Source of the DNA: JBPOFM01 sp041391925 | Lineage (GTDB): Bacteria; Bacteroidota; Bacteroidia; Flavobacteriales; Flavobacteriaceae | DNA length: 64,000 bases | Assembly (NCBI GenBank): GCA_041391925.1 | Contig: JAWKNA010000006.1 | Span: forward strand, 186,001 to 250,000 | Reading direction: 5' to 3' | Part shown: positions 35,418-43,997 of the stretch, one piece after another | Position numbering within the stretch: position 1 is the first letter of the stretch | Layout: each line of letters starts with the position of its first letter | Made by a program: the position numbers and the translations under genes | Notes under the pieces: model-generated | The model's database searches: none | Seen by the model: the letters and a program-made list of their open reading frames with translations, nothing else | Told to the model about the DNA's origin: nothing

Positions 35418-37331
35418 ATGAAAAACACCATTGCTGAACGAATTGCTGATTTTTTAAAGAACTTCCCTCCTTTTGATAGAATTGATAAAGCTGATGTGCT
35501 TTGCATTTCTAAAGAAGTAAGTGTTTATTATTTCGAAAAGGGAAAAACCGTTTATGCCGCTGGTAATCCATTACACGATAAATTCTATATCATCCACAAA
35601 GGTGCAGTGATTCTCCAAAAGGAAGTTTTGTCTAAATCTGAAACGGTCGACCATTTTGATGAAGGTGATGTTTTTGGACTTCGTCCATTATTTGCAAAAG
35701 AAAATTACAACACCAGTGCCGTCACCGAAGAGGAAAGTATCTTGTATGGCATTCCGCTCTCAGTCTTTAAACCATTGATTGCTCAAAATAAGGAAATCGT
35801 AAGTTTTCTTATAGAAAGTTTCGCCTCAAATACTGAAAATCCGTTTTCAAAAGAGCTTGATTATAACGTATTTAAATCTGATGTAAATTTTGGCAACAAA
35901 GAACTTTACGAACTACAGCCTGTCCATTATACGAAAAAAGTAAAAACCGCTTCTCCTCAAACTTCAATAAAATCCATAGCTATGTTGATGCGCAAGCATC
36001 ACATCGGTTGTGTAGTCATCGAAAACAATAAGATTCCGTTGGGAATTATCACCAACAAAGATTTAAGAAACAAAGTCATCACAGGTGATTATGGGATAGA
36101 CGATAAAGCGAGCGAAATTATGTCTTCTCCTGTCCTTTGTTATCCTCATAATTTATCGATGAGTCAAGCACAAATAGCAATGCTGAAACATAATGTTGGG
36201 CATTTGTGTATCACTGAAGATGGTACACCCAATTCAAAAATCATTGGAATACTGTCACAACACGATATTACCATGATGAGAGGTAGCAATCCTTCGGTAT
36301 TGATGAAGGCCATCAAACGATCCAATTCCACCAAAGAATTGAAACGAATTCATAAAAAAATCATGGTGCTTCTGGATGGTTTGATGCAGCAGAACATACC
36401 TCTTACACAGACCAGCAAAATCATTTTTGAATTATATGATGCCAGCTGCAAAAGAATCATTGAACGTTGTATCGAAAAGATGGGTAAAGAACCACCCGTA
36501 AAATTTGCTTGGATGTCTTTAGGTAGTCAGGGACGCAAAGAACAATTACTGCATACCGATCAAGACAATGCTATCATTTTTGAGAATGTACCATCAAATG
36601 AACTTGAGAATAAACGCCTTTATTTTTTGCAACTAGCTAAAAAAGTGAATAAACGGCTAAACATCATTGGTTTCGATTTTTGTGCTGCAGATATGATGGC
36701 AAAAAATCCCAAATGGTGTTTAACATTGAATGAATGGAAAGAGCAATTTAGCAATTGGACCACCAACACAGGTGATGACGAAATTCTGTTGAGTTCTATA
36801 TTTTTTGATTTTGACATTACGTATGGAGATGCACAACTCACGAATGAACTTTCAGATCATGTTTTGAAGATCACAAAGGATAATGACTTGTTTTTGGCCA
36901 AATTGGGTGCCAGCGCCCTAAGAAGCGCTTCTCCCCTTGGATTTTTTAGACAATTCTTGGTGGAGCCTGATGGTGAACACAAAGATTTTTTTGATCTGAA
37001 AAAACGTGCACTTATGCCAATTGTTGATGCAGGAAGATTGCTTGCATTGAGCAATCAAATCAAAAACATCAATAATACTGCGGAGCGCTTTGAGAAAATG
37101 GCTGAATTATTTCCAGATGATAAAGAATTTTACTTGGCCTGCTCCTACACTACCAAGGCGCTTTTAAAATTCAGAACAAAACAAGGTCTGCTTCATAATG
37201 ATAGTGGTCGATTTATAGAACTTGCAGCATTGAGCAAAGAAGAAAAACTAAAGCTGAAACGCTGTTTCAAAACAATTGCTAGGGTTCAAGACTATATTAA
37301 AGTAAAATTCAACCTAAATAATTTCCTCTAA
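35418..37331 (+). CDS. cNMP-binding/CBS/DUF294 putative nucleotidyltransferase
   Basis: Cytoplasmic regulatory-looking protein of 637 aa with four parts: a cyclic-nucleotide-binding-like domain about 15-130 (YAAGNPLHDKFYIIHKGAVI); a CBS pair about 175-290 (IKSIAMLMRKHHIGCVVI; ASEIMSSPVLCYPHNLSMSQ); a DUF294 nucleotidyltransferase-like domain with the signature SLGSQGRKEQLLHTDQDNAI near residue 370; and a helical DUF294 C-terminal domain. Such proteins are thought to respond to adenine nucleotides. The TTG/GTG alternatives are not needed; the ATG at 35418 is well placed. The next gene, an exonuclease, overlaps it by 1 bp, so the two very likely act together. Confidence 0.9.
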   Translation: MKNTIAERIADFLKNFPPFDRIDKADVLCISKEVSVYYFEKGKTVYAAGNPLHDKFYIIHKGAVILQKEVLSKSETVDHFDEGDVFGLRPLFAKENYNTSAVTEEESILYGIPLSVFKPLIAQNKEIVSFLIESFASNTENPFSKELDYNVFKSDVNFGNKELYELQPVHYTKKVKTASPQTSIKSIAMLMRKHHIGCVVIENNKIPLGIITNKDLRNKVITGDYGIDDKASEIMSSPVLCYPHNLSMSQAQIAMLKHNVGHLCITEDGTPNSKIIGILSQHDITMMRGSNPSVLMKAIKRSNSTKELKRIHKKIMVLLDGLMQQNIPLTQTSKIIFELYDASCKRIIERCIEKMGKEPPVKFAWMSLGSQGRKEQLLHTDQDNAIIFENVPSNELENKRLYFLQLAKKVNKRLNIIGFDFCAADMMAKNPKWCLTLNEWKEQFSNWTTNTGDDEILLSSIFFDFDITYGDAQLTNELSDHVLKITKDNDLFLAKLGASALRSASPLGFFRQFLVEPDGEHKDFFDLKKRALMPIVDAGRLLALSNQIKNINNTAERFEKMAELFPDDKEFYLACSYTTKALLKFRTKQGLLHNDSGRFIELAALSKEEKLKLKRCFKTIARVQDYIKVKFNLNNFL

Positions 37332-37999
37332 TGATTTGGAGTTCAAAAAAGAAAGATTACCCAAGTTATTGGAACGATTATCAAAATTATTTTGATAAAG
37401 TGCAAAAAATCGATATTGCTTCATCTCGATTTATAATTCTTGATACTGAAACCACAGGTTTTGATTATGGCATAGATCGGTTGTTATGTATTGGTGCGGT
37501 CGCAATTGTAGAAAAAGAAATTACAGTTAAGGAAGCCTTTGAAGTGTACATTAAACAAGACCATTTCAATCCTCAAACCGTTGAAATCCATGGCCTAATT
37601 CATAACACAAAGATTAAAACAGTTTCTGAAGAAGAGGCAATGATTCAATTTCTAAATTATATTAAGGATGCAGTTCTCGTAGCACATCACGCTGTTTTCG
37701 ATATGAAAATGATCAATATGGCATTGAAGCGTTTGGGATTGCCAAAATTGAAAAACATGGTTATCGACACTATGGAGTTATACGCAGACACTAGGATTAA
37801 GTCAAATTTTATTGCGAAAAACAAATCTTATTCTCTTGATGAAATTGCAGAGAATTATAGCATTGACCTTTCGGATAGGCATACAGCTGCGGGTGATGCT
37901 TTCATCACGGCTCTTATATTTATGAAAACCATAGCATTACTGCAAAAATCAAAAAAATTCAAGTTGCAATCTTACTTTTTAAAATCAAATAGATTTTAA
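37331..37999 (+). CDS. DnaQ-type 3'-5' exonuclease
   Basis: DEDDh exonuclease of 222 aa. The three motifs are intact: ExoI ILDTETTGFDYGID, ExoII VAHHAVFDMKMIN and ExoIII DRHTAAGDAFIT, with the catalytic histidine in the latter. It resembles the polymerase III epsilon subunit but is short and not next to polymerase genes. It overlaps the DUF294 protein gene by one base; this pair (DUF294/CBS protein plus exonuclease) is a recurrent neighbour set in bacteria and usually sits near acetate or acyl-CoA genes, which suits the carboxylase genes that follow here. Confidence 0.9.
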   Translation: MIWSSKKKDYPSYWNDYQNYFDKVQKIDIASSRFIILDTETTGFDYGIDRLLCIGAVAIVEKEITVKEAFEVYIKQDHFNPQTVEIHGLIHNTKIKTVSEEEAMIQFLNYIKDAVLVAHHAVFDMKMINMALKRLGLPKLKNMVIDTMELYADTRIKSNFIAKNKSYSLDEIAENYSIDLSDRHTAAGDAFITALIFMKTIALLQKSKKFKLQSYFLKSNRF

Positions 38000-38009
38000 T
38001 TCCTGTTAC

Positions 38010-38017
38010 TAAATTTG
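38010..38017 (+). promoter_or_regulatory. -7 element upstream of the carboxylase operon
   Basis: TAAATTTG fits TAnnTTTG and lies 31 bp before the ATG of the biotin carrier gene. A -33 TTTG at 18-20 bp spacing is not evident. Confidence 0.45.
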
Positions 38018-38048
38018 TAACTTTTCAAACTATAATAATTTCATATTC

Positions 38049-38549
38049 ATGAATTCAAAACCTTTAAACAGTTTTTACAGCGTCACGATGGACAATGGTC
38101 AAGAACTCAAAATAAATCAGCAAGAGATTTATGATCTTGATGCTATCAAAACTTCCGATTGTAAATTTCACATTTTGCAGAACAATCAATCATTTGAAGC
38201 AGAAATACTCAAGGATAATTTCGCTTCAAAATCTTATAAAGTAAAAGTTAACAATAACACTTACAACATTCAAATAAACAATAGTTTACACAATTTGATA
38301 AAAGAATTAGGGTTTGAAGTAGGTGCTAACAAAAGGGTTAACGATATTAAAGCTCCAATGCCAGGATTGATTTTGGATATCAATGTGAACGTTGGGCAAG
38401 AAGTAAATGAAAATGACCCACTCCTCATTTTGGAAGCCATGAAAATGGAAAATGTGATTATATCGCCAAGAGAAGGAGTTATAAAATCCATTGCTGTTGA
38501 AAAAGGAAACGCTGTGGACAAAAACCAATTGTTAATTGAGTTTGAATAA
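38049..38549 (+). CDS. Biotin carboxyl carrier protein of an acyl-CoA carboxylase
   Basis: Protein of 166 aa ending in a biotinyl (barrel-sandwich) domain, about 90-166, with the biotinylated lysine in LILEAMKMENVI and the preceding APMPGLILDI. The N-terminal half (GQELKINQQEIYDLDAIKTS; YKVKVNNNTYNIQI) is the carboxylase-specific interface, as in separate carrier subunits of propionyl-/acyl-CoA carboxylases. The biotin carboxylase and carboxyltransferase genes follow, making a three-subunit enzyme. Confidence 0.9.
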   Translation: MNSKPLNSFYSVTMDNGQELKINQQEIYDLDAIKTSDCKFHILQNNQSFEAEILKDNFASKSYKVKVNNNTYNIQINNSLHNLIKELGFEVGANKRVNDIKAPMPGLILDINVNVGQEVNENDPLLILEAMKMENVIISPREGVIKSIAVEKGNAVDKNQLLIEFE

Positions 38550-38550
38550 T

Positions 38551-39993
38551 ATGAAAAAAATACTTGTTGCAAACAGAGGGGAAATTGCCATTAGAGTAAT
38601 GAAAACCGCTAAAAAAATGGGCATCAAAACGGTTGCTATCTACTCAACCGCTGACCGACAATCACCTCATGTAAAAATGGCGGATCAAGCTGTTTTGATT
38701 GGGGAAGCGCCTTCCAATCAATCATATTTGCGTGGAGATAAAATTATTGAAGTAGCCAAACGTTTGAAGGCCGACGCCATTCATCCTGGTTACGGTTTTC
38801 TTTCTGAAAATGCAGATTTTGCAGTTGCTTGTGAGCAAAACGGCATCATTTTCATAGGCCCAAAATCTAAAGCCATCAAAATCATGGGAAGCAAATTGGC
38901 CGCCAAAGATGCCGTCAAAGTTTATGATATTCCAATGGTACCAGGAACAGAGGAAGCCATCACTGATATTACTGAGGCTAAAAAAGTCGCAAAAAATATC
39001 GGATTTCCTATCCTTATAAAAGCGTCTGCCGGCGGTGGCGGAAAGGGGATGCGTGTGGTTGAAAAAGAAACTGAATTCGAATCCCAAATGAATCGTGCCA
39101 TCAGCGAAGCGACTTCCGCTTTTGGAGATGGTTCTGTGTTTATTGAAAAATATGTGACGTCTCCACGACACATCGAAATCCAAGTTATGGCAGATACCCA
39201 TGGGAATGTGGTCCATTTATTTGAACGAGAATGCAGTATCCAACGTCGCCATCAAAAAGTCGTTGAAGAAGCTCCTTCATCTATTTTAACTCCAGAATTG
39301 CGTGCCAAAATGGGAAATGCCGCCATCAAAGTGGCAAAATCCTGTGATTATGTTGGTGCCGGGACAGTGGAATTTCTCCTTGATGAAAAACACAATTTCT
39401 ACTTTCTTGAAATGAACACACGGCTACAAGTGGAGCATCCTGTCACTGAACTAATTTCTGGAGTAGATTTGGTAGAACTACAAATAAGAGTCGCTCGTGG
39501 TGAAACACTTCCTCTAAAACAAGATGATTTAAAAATTAAAGGTCATGCCATGGAATTACGAGTGTATGCTGAAGATCCGTTAAATGATTTTTTGCCAAGC
39601 GTCGGCTTTTTGGACGTTTATCAATTGCCTGTAGGCAAAAATATTCGGGTGGACAATGGGTTTGAAGAAGGCATGGACATTCCCATCTATTACGACCCAA
39701 TGCTCGCAAAATTGATTACCTATGGTTCTACCCGTGAAGAAGCTATAGAATTGATGCTTGAAGCCATCAGCAATTACCACGTGGAAGGTGTAGAGACCAC
39801 TTTGCCTTTCGGCACTTTTGTATTGGAACATGAGGCCTTCCGCTCTGGAAATTTTGACACACATTTTGTAAAGAACCATTATTCCCCCGAATCAATAAAA
39901 CAAAAACAGGACCTTGAAGCGAAGATTGCCGCTACTATCGCTTTGAAAAGATATCTTGAAGACAAACGTATCTTACGTCTTCCAATCAATTAA
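38551..39993 (+). CDS. accC: Biotin carboxylase subunit (AccC/PccA-type)
   Basis: ATP-grasp enzyme of 480 aa that carboxylates biotin with bicarbonate and ATP. Motifs: KKILVANRGEIAIRVMKTAK at the N-terminus, the glycine-rich ATP loop ASAGGGGKGMRVV, HIEIQVMADTHGNVVHLFER, and FLEMNTRLQVEHPVTELI. No biotinyl domain is fused to it; the carrier is encoded separately one base upstream of the start. ATG 38551 is chosen because homologues begin with MKKILVANRGE; an ATG 15 bp earlier lies inside the carrier gene. Which acyl-CoA it serves cannot be told from this subunit alone. Confidence 0.93.
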   Translation: MKKILVANRGEIAIRVMKTAKKMGIKTVAIYSTADRQSPHVKMADQAVLIGEAPSNQSYLRGDKIIEVAKRLKADAIHPGYGFLSENADFAVACEQNGIIFIGPKSKAIKIMGSKLAAKDAVKVYDIPMVPGTEEAITDITEAKKVAKNIGFPILIKASAGGGGKGMRVVEKETEFESQMNRAISEATSAFGDGSVFIEKYVTSPRHIEIQVMADTHGNVVHLFERECSIQRRHQKVVEEAPSSILTPELRAKMGNAAIKVAKSCDYVGAGTVEFLLDEKHNFYFLEMNTRLQVEHPVTELISGVDLVELQIRVARGETLPLKQDDLKIKGHAMELRVYAEDPLNDFLPSVGFLDVYQLPVGKNIRVDNGFEEGMDIPIYYDPMLAKLITYGSTREEAIELMLEAISNYHVEGVETTLPFGTFVLEHEAFRSGNFDTHFVKNHYSPESIKQKQDLEAKIAATIALKRYLEDKRILRLPIN

Positions 39994-40035
39994 AATTACT
40001 AGGAGAATTGAAGCCGAAATTTCATAAAGAAAAAC

Positions 40036-41577
40036 ATGCAAGAAAAAATAGATAACCTCAATAAAAAACTCTCCAAAGCTATTCTTGGAGGTGGCCAACA
40101 TCGGATTGATAAACAACACGAAAAGAAGAAATTGACTGCAAGAGAACGTGTGGACTATCTTTTGGATGAAGGTTCGTTTGAAGAAATTGGCATCCTTGTC
40201 ACTCACAGAACAACTGATTTTGACATGGATAAAGAAAAATATTATGGTGATGGCGTCATTACGGGTTACGGAACGGTCAATGGAAGATTGGTCTATATTT
40301 TTGCACAGGATTTTACCGTGTTTGGCGGTGCACTTTCCGAAACACATGCTGAAAAAATCTGCAAGGTAATGGATTTGGCTTTGAAGGTTGGAGCTCCAAT
40401 GATTGGTTTAAACGATTCTGGAGGTGCGAGAATACAGGAAGGCGTTCGCTCACTTGGTGGTTATGCTGATATCTTCTATCGCAATGTCCAGTCGTCTGGA
40501 GTCATTCCACAGATTTCTGCAATCATGGGCCCTTGTGCAGGAGGTGCTGTCTATTCGCCAGCAATGACCGATTTTACGATGATGGTGGAAGGCACAAGTT
40601 ATATGTTTGTGACTGGTCCCAACGTTGTCAAAACTGTAACCAACGAGACTGTCACCTCTGAGGAATTGGGAGGAGCAAGTACACATGCTTCAAAATCTGG
40701 TGTTGCACACGTAACATCTTCCAATGATATTGAATGTTTGGAAGATTTAAAAAAGCTTTTAAGCTATCTGCCTCAAAATAATCAAGAAGCACCAAAAAAT
40801 CTACCTTTTGAGTTGGGTGATGAAATCCGTGATGTGCTTACGGATATTATTCCCGATAGTGCCAACAAGCCTTATGATATGCACTCGGTTATCCAAGGTA
40901 TTATTGATGAAGATAGCTTTTATGAAATCCATAAAGATTATGCGGAAAATATTATCGTCGGATTTTCAAGGATTGGTGGACGAAGTGTCGGCATCATTGC
41001 CAATCAGCCCATGTTTTTAGCTGGTGTATTGGATGTGAACAGTTCCAAAAAAGCGGCTCGTTTTACACGTTTTTGTGATTGTTTTAATATTCCCCTTTTA
41101 GTTTTGGTGGATGTACCAGGTTTTCTTCCGGGAACGGATCAGGAATGGCGAGGCATTATCGTGCATGGTGCAAAATTGCTGTATGCTTTGAGTGAAGCAA
41201 CCGTTCCTAGAGTAACAGTCATCACTCGAAAAGCGTATGGTGGCGCCTATGATGTCATGAACTCCAAACATATAGGTGCCGACCTTAATTTTGCATGGCC
41301 AAGTGCTGAAATTGCAGTTATGGGTGCCAAAGGAGCCAGTGAAATTATTTTCAAAAAAGAAATACACGAAGCGGATAATCCTGAAGCAAAACTTGCTGAA
41401 AAAGAAGCAGAATATGCCGAAAAGTTTGCCAATCCGTATCGGGCTGCCCAACGCGGTTTTATTGATGAGGTGATTCTTCCGAAAGACACCAGACGTAAAT
41501 TGATCAAAGCGTTTAGCATGCTCGAGGCCAAAAAAGTCAACTTTCCCAAACGAAAACATGGGAATATTCCTTTGTGA
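40036..41577 (+). CDS. pccB: Acyl-CoA carboxylase carboxyltransferase (propionyl-CoA carboxylase beta type)
   Basis: Carboxyltransferase of 513 aa. It moves CO2 from carboxybiotin to an acyl-CoA, most likely propionyl-CoA. Conserved crotonase-fold segments: AQDFTVFGGALSETHAEKIC, NDSGGARIQEGVRSLGGYAD, IMGPCAGGAVYSPAMTDF, VDVPGFLPGTDQEWRGIIVH and TRKAYGGAYDVMNSKHIGAD. Length is that of PccB/MmdA single-chain beta subunits, not of the split AccA/AccD used for fatty-acid synthesis. Start ATG 40036 is 42 bp after accC. The product methylmalonyl-CoA would enter the mutase route; no mutase gene is in the window. Confidence 0.9.
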   Translation: MQEKIDNLNKKLSKAILGGGQHRIDKQHEKKKLTARERVDYLLDEGSFEEIGILVTHRTTDFDMDKEKYYGDGVITGYGTVNGRLVYIFAQDFTVFGGALSETHAEKICKVMDLALKVGAPMIGLNDSGGARIQEGVRSLGGYADIFYRNVQSSGVIPQISAIMGPCAGGAVYSPAMTDFTMMVEGTSYMFVTGPNVVKTVTNETVTSEELGGASTHASKSGVAHVTSSNDIECLEDLKKLLSYLPQNNQEAPKNLPFELGDEIRDVLTDIIPDSANKPYDMHSVIQGIIDEDSFYEIHKDYAENIIVGFSRIGGRSVGIIANQPMFLAGVLDVNSSKKAARFTRFCDCFNIPLLVLVDVPGFLPGTDQEWRGIIVHGAKLLYALSEATVPRVTVITRKAYGGAYDVMNSKHIGADLNFAWPSAEIAVMGAKGASEIIFKKEIHEADNPEAKLAEKEAEYAEKFANPYRAAQRGFIDEVILPKDTRRKLIKAFSMLEAKKVNFPKRKHGNIPL

Positions 41578-41671
41578 GATTTCAAATTTTATCGTTGAAG
41601 AATGTTATTCAGTGAATTACATCAATAAAATTGATTAAATTTATCCTATTCAAACTTAAAATTAATTCATT

Positions 41672-42238
41672 ATGAAAACACTGATCACATTATTTGCAAT
41701 TCTACTTTGTTGTGGAAATGCATTCACTCAAACACCAGAAGAAATGGCAGCCTGGGAAGCCAGTATGAAGCCAGGAGAACAGCACAAATGGTTGGCCTCC
41801 ATGGATGGATATTGGAACGCAAAGGTAAGTATGTGGATGGATCCATCTCAACCTCCATCCGTGTCTGAGGCCACAACTACAAATGAAATGATTATGAATG
41901 GCCTTTACCAACGTTCCACCCATACAGGCAATATGATGGGTATGCCTTTCCATGGCGAGAGCGTTACTGGATATGACAATATTAACAAAAAATTTGTTTC
42001 AACTTGGATTGACAACATGGGAAGTGGCATCATGTACATGGATGGCAACTATGATGACAAGTCAAAAACACTTACCATGACAGGAAAGATGACGGATCCT
42101 ACTAATGGAAAGGAAATGGATGTAAAGGAAACTATGATGGTCAACTCCCCAGATAGTTACACTTTTGAAATGTTCATGGTACACGACGGAAAGGAAACAA
42201 AAACAATGGAGATTGTCTATACAAGGGCAAAAGAATAA
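41672..42238 (+). CDS. DUF1579 family exported protein
   Basis: Exported protein of 188 aa. Signal peptide 1-20 (ending NAFTQ). The mature part is the DUF1579 lipocalin-like beta barrel: KWLASMDGYWNAKVSMWMDP, EMIMNGLYQRSTHTGNMMGM, ESVTGYDNINKKFVSTWIDN. Role unknown. Its own strong terminator follows at 42256. A gap of 94 bp to pccB suggests a separate transcript. Confidence 0.85.
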   Translation: MKTLITLFAILLCCGNAFTQTPEEMAAWEASMKPGEQHKWLASMDGYWNAKVSMWMDPSQPPSVSEATTTNEMIMNGLYQRSTHTGNMMGMPFHGESVTGYDNINKKFVSTWIDNMGSGIMYMDGNYDDKSKTLTMTGKMTDPTNGKEMDVKETMMVNSPDSYTFEMFMVHDGKETKTMEIVYTRAKE

Positions 42239-42255
42239 ACATTAGCATAGATAAA

Positions 42256-42290
42256 CAAAAAACTCCCAACTATAATTGGGAGTTTTTTTT
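42256..42290. terminator. Intrinsic terminator after the DUF1579 gene
   Basis: AACTCCCAA (42261-42269) pairs with TTGGGAGTT (42276-42284) around a six-base loop, followed by a T-run and preceded by an A-run. It can stop the plus-strand DUF1579 transcript and also the minus-strand transcript of the small Lys-rich gene at 42312. Confidence 0.9.
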
Positions 42291-42311
42291 CTGAAAGTAT
42301 CAACCTTTCGC

Positions 42312-42416
42312 CTATTGGCGTTTAGCCTTTTTTGCCATTTTATCTGCTTTTTTCTCTTTGGCAGTTTTGGCAGGTTCCTTTTTTACGTTTTTCTTTGCAT
42401 CGTGTGATTTTGCCAT
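42312..42416 (-). CDS. Small lysine-rich protein (34 aa)
   Basis: A frame of 34 codons on the minus strand: it opens MAKSHDAKKNVKKEPAKTAK and ends KADKMAKKAKRQ. About 40% of residues are lysine and there is no hydrophobic core, so it is a basic, probably unfolded peptide. I recall small proteins of this opening (MAKGHDAKKNVKKEPAKT) in other flavobacteria, which makes chance unlikely. Nucleic-acid or ribosome binding is a guess from charge. It lies between the DUF1579 terminator and the histidine kinase gene. Confidence 0.7.
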   Translation of the reverse strand: MAKSHDAKKNVKKEPAKTAKEKKADKMAKKAKRQ

Positions 42417-42502
42417 GATATCTGAATTTGTTGTTTTGTATTTACACTTAAAAATAGTGAAAAAATCATTTGGTTTACAAATCAATAATAGATTTAACTT
42501 CC

Positions 42503-43300
42503 TTAAAAAGGATATTCCAGAGTCATTTTTACTCCTTCATTTTCTTTAGAAAATAAATCAAACTTGGCATTGATAAGTTCTGCCCTACTTTTCATATTGA
42601 TAAGCCCTGAACCTTTTTCGGCGGTTGAGATTTCAAAACCCTTGCCATCATCAGAAGCTACGACGATGAGTTTTTCGGGAGAATATTCCAATTTCACTTT
42701 AAGGTTTTTTGCTCCGGAATATTTTACGGAGTTTGAGAAGAATTCCTGAAGGATTCGAAACACGACAATTTCATGCTTTTTGTTTACAAAATCTCTTTTT
42801 TCTCCTTTGATGTGCAACTCTGCCGAAGCAAATTTCATCCGCTTTAATCGGTTGAGTTCATTGGTGATGGATTTTTCAAAACCAATATTGAGAATCACAT
42901 CGTTGTTCAGGGATTTTGAAAGTGAACGCACCTCTTTCAAACTTTCTTTGATGACATCAGCAGTACTATTAACACTATCTTTCATATTATCTGCCACTTG
43001 AGCAGATAGTATATTCATTTGCATACTGGCAAATGCCAAGAGTTGACCAACATTGTCATGCAGTTCCCAACCAATATGTTTTAAAGTCTGTTCCTGTATT
43101 TCGGTCTGTGTGCGTGATATTTCTTCATCAAACTCTTGCTGTTGTTTGATTTTATCCAACAGAAGTTTGTTCTTTCGCTTTTGGAAAACAATAAAAAATA
43201 TGATGACAAGTGTCGTGACAATCACCAACACGGCAATCATGTATATCAAGAGATATCTTTCGGCATCTGTACTGACTAATCGTTGTGTGGATTGCACCAT
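42503..43300 (-). CDS. Sensor histidine kinase (HisKA_3 / NarX-DesK type)
   Basis: Membrane-bound kinase of 265 aa. One membrane helix near residues 17-40 (LLIYMIAVLVIVTTLVIIFF), then a coiled region, the phosphoacceptor histidine in HIGWELHDNVGQLLAFASMQ (H81), and a GHKL ATPase domain with N-box FFSNSVKYSGAK and G1-box SDDGKGFE. There is no separate extracellular sensor domain, so sensing is probably delegated to a partner. The ATG at 43298-43300 starts 25 bp inside the preceding seven-helix membrane protein gene, a translational coupling that makes that protein the likely input. No response regulator gene is adjacent. Confidence 0.87.
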   Translation of the reverse strand: MVQSTQRLVSTDAERYLLIYMIAVLVIVTTLVIIFFIVFQKRKNKLLLDKIKQQQEFDEEISRTQTEIQEQTLKHIGWELHDNVGQLLAFASMQMNILSAQVADNMKDSVNSTADVIKESLKEVRSLSKSLNNDVILNIGFEKSITNELNRLKRMKFASAELHIKGEKRDFVNKKHEIVVFRILQEFFSNSVKYSGAKNLKVKLEYSPEKLIVVASDDGKGFEISTAEKGSGLINMKSRAELINAKFDLFSKENEGVKMTLEYPF

Positions 43301-43992
43301 AATAAAGCAAAGGTAAAGGTTAGATACATAAAAACGTTCGCAAACAAAAAAATCTGCCATTTTAAAAATACAAAGTTCCAATCGGCTGAAGAAAAATAGT
43401 TGTTGTAAAAGGTCAAAGGTGTTGTTATCATTAACCATAATAACACTGTTGCTGCTATATAAAAATTGATGGACTTATGAAATTTTAGGACCTTATCACT
43501 TTTCAATATTTCAAGGAGATAAAAGATTATTGCCAGCAAAATGATACTCACACCTGATACGTTGATGAAGATGGGTCTCACGGAAAAAAACAGGTTGCCA
43601 TTAATAGCCAAATGTATAGTTGTGCCAGCCAAAAATAATATGATTCCATAGTTGAGTATGGTTTTAAAAACATTGCTTTTGATATTCATTCTAAAATAAA
43701 ATGTGTAAAACAAGGCGCTCCCAATACTCCAGAAAATGGTAAAAAACCAATAGTTGTTTTGAAATTTTGTTCCTTTTAGATACTCCTTGGCATCTTTTAA
43801 AAATTCAAAGGCAATCACATATCGTGGATAAGAACCTACCAATTCCAAAATAGCAACATACATCAAAAACCAGATGAAATATTTGATTTTGGTATTTTTA
43901 TATTTCTTAAAACAAAAAATACCCGCCAACGCCGCAATGATTTCAACTCCATGGGTTATCCAACTATAATTTTGTAAAAGAAATTCGTTCAA
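43276..43992 (-). CDS. Seven-helix membrane protein, putative sensor partner of the histidine kinase (copy 2)
   Basis: Integral membrane protein of 238 aa with seven clear hydrophobic segments, from ITHGVEIIAALAGIFCFKKY to KWQIFLFANVFMYLTFTFAL. A conserved C-terminal block SADWNFVFLKWQIFLFAN and the ending LLWCNP are shared with the neighbouring copy at 43998. The two are tandem paralogues. No enzymatic motif is seen. It overlaps the histidine kinase gene by 25 bp, suggesting that it feeds a signal to the kinase. This role is inference; a transport function is also possible. Confidence 0.83.
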   Translation of the reverse strand: MNEFLLQNYSWITHGVEIIAALAGIFCFKKYKNTKIKYFIWFLMYVAILELVGSYPRYVIAFEFLKDAKEYLKGTKFQNNYWFFTIFWSIGSALFYTFYFRMNIKSNVFKTILNYGIILFLAGTTIHLAINGNLFFSVRPIFINVSGVSIILLAIIFYLLEILKSDKVLKFHKSINFYIAATVLLWLMITTPLTFYNNYFSSADWNFVFLKWQIFLFANVFMYLTFTFALLWCNPHND

Positions 43993-43997
43993 ACCAA

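Noticed and set aside
43301..43438. 46-codon N-terminal extension of the histidine kinase
   Set aside because: It lies inside the coding sequence of the overlapping 7TM protein; the internal ATG gives a normal membrane helix start.
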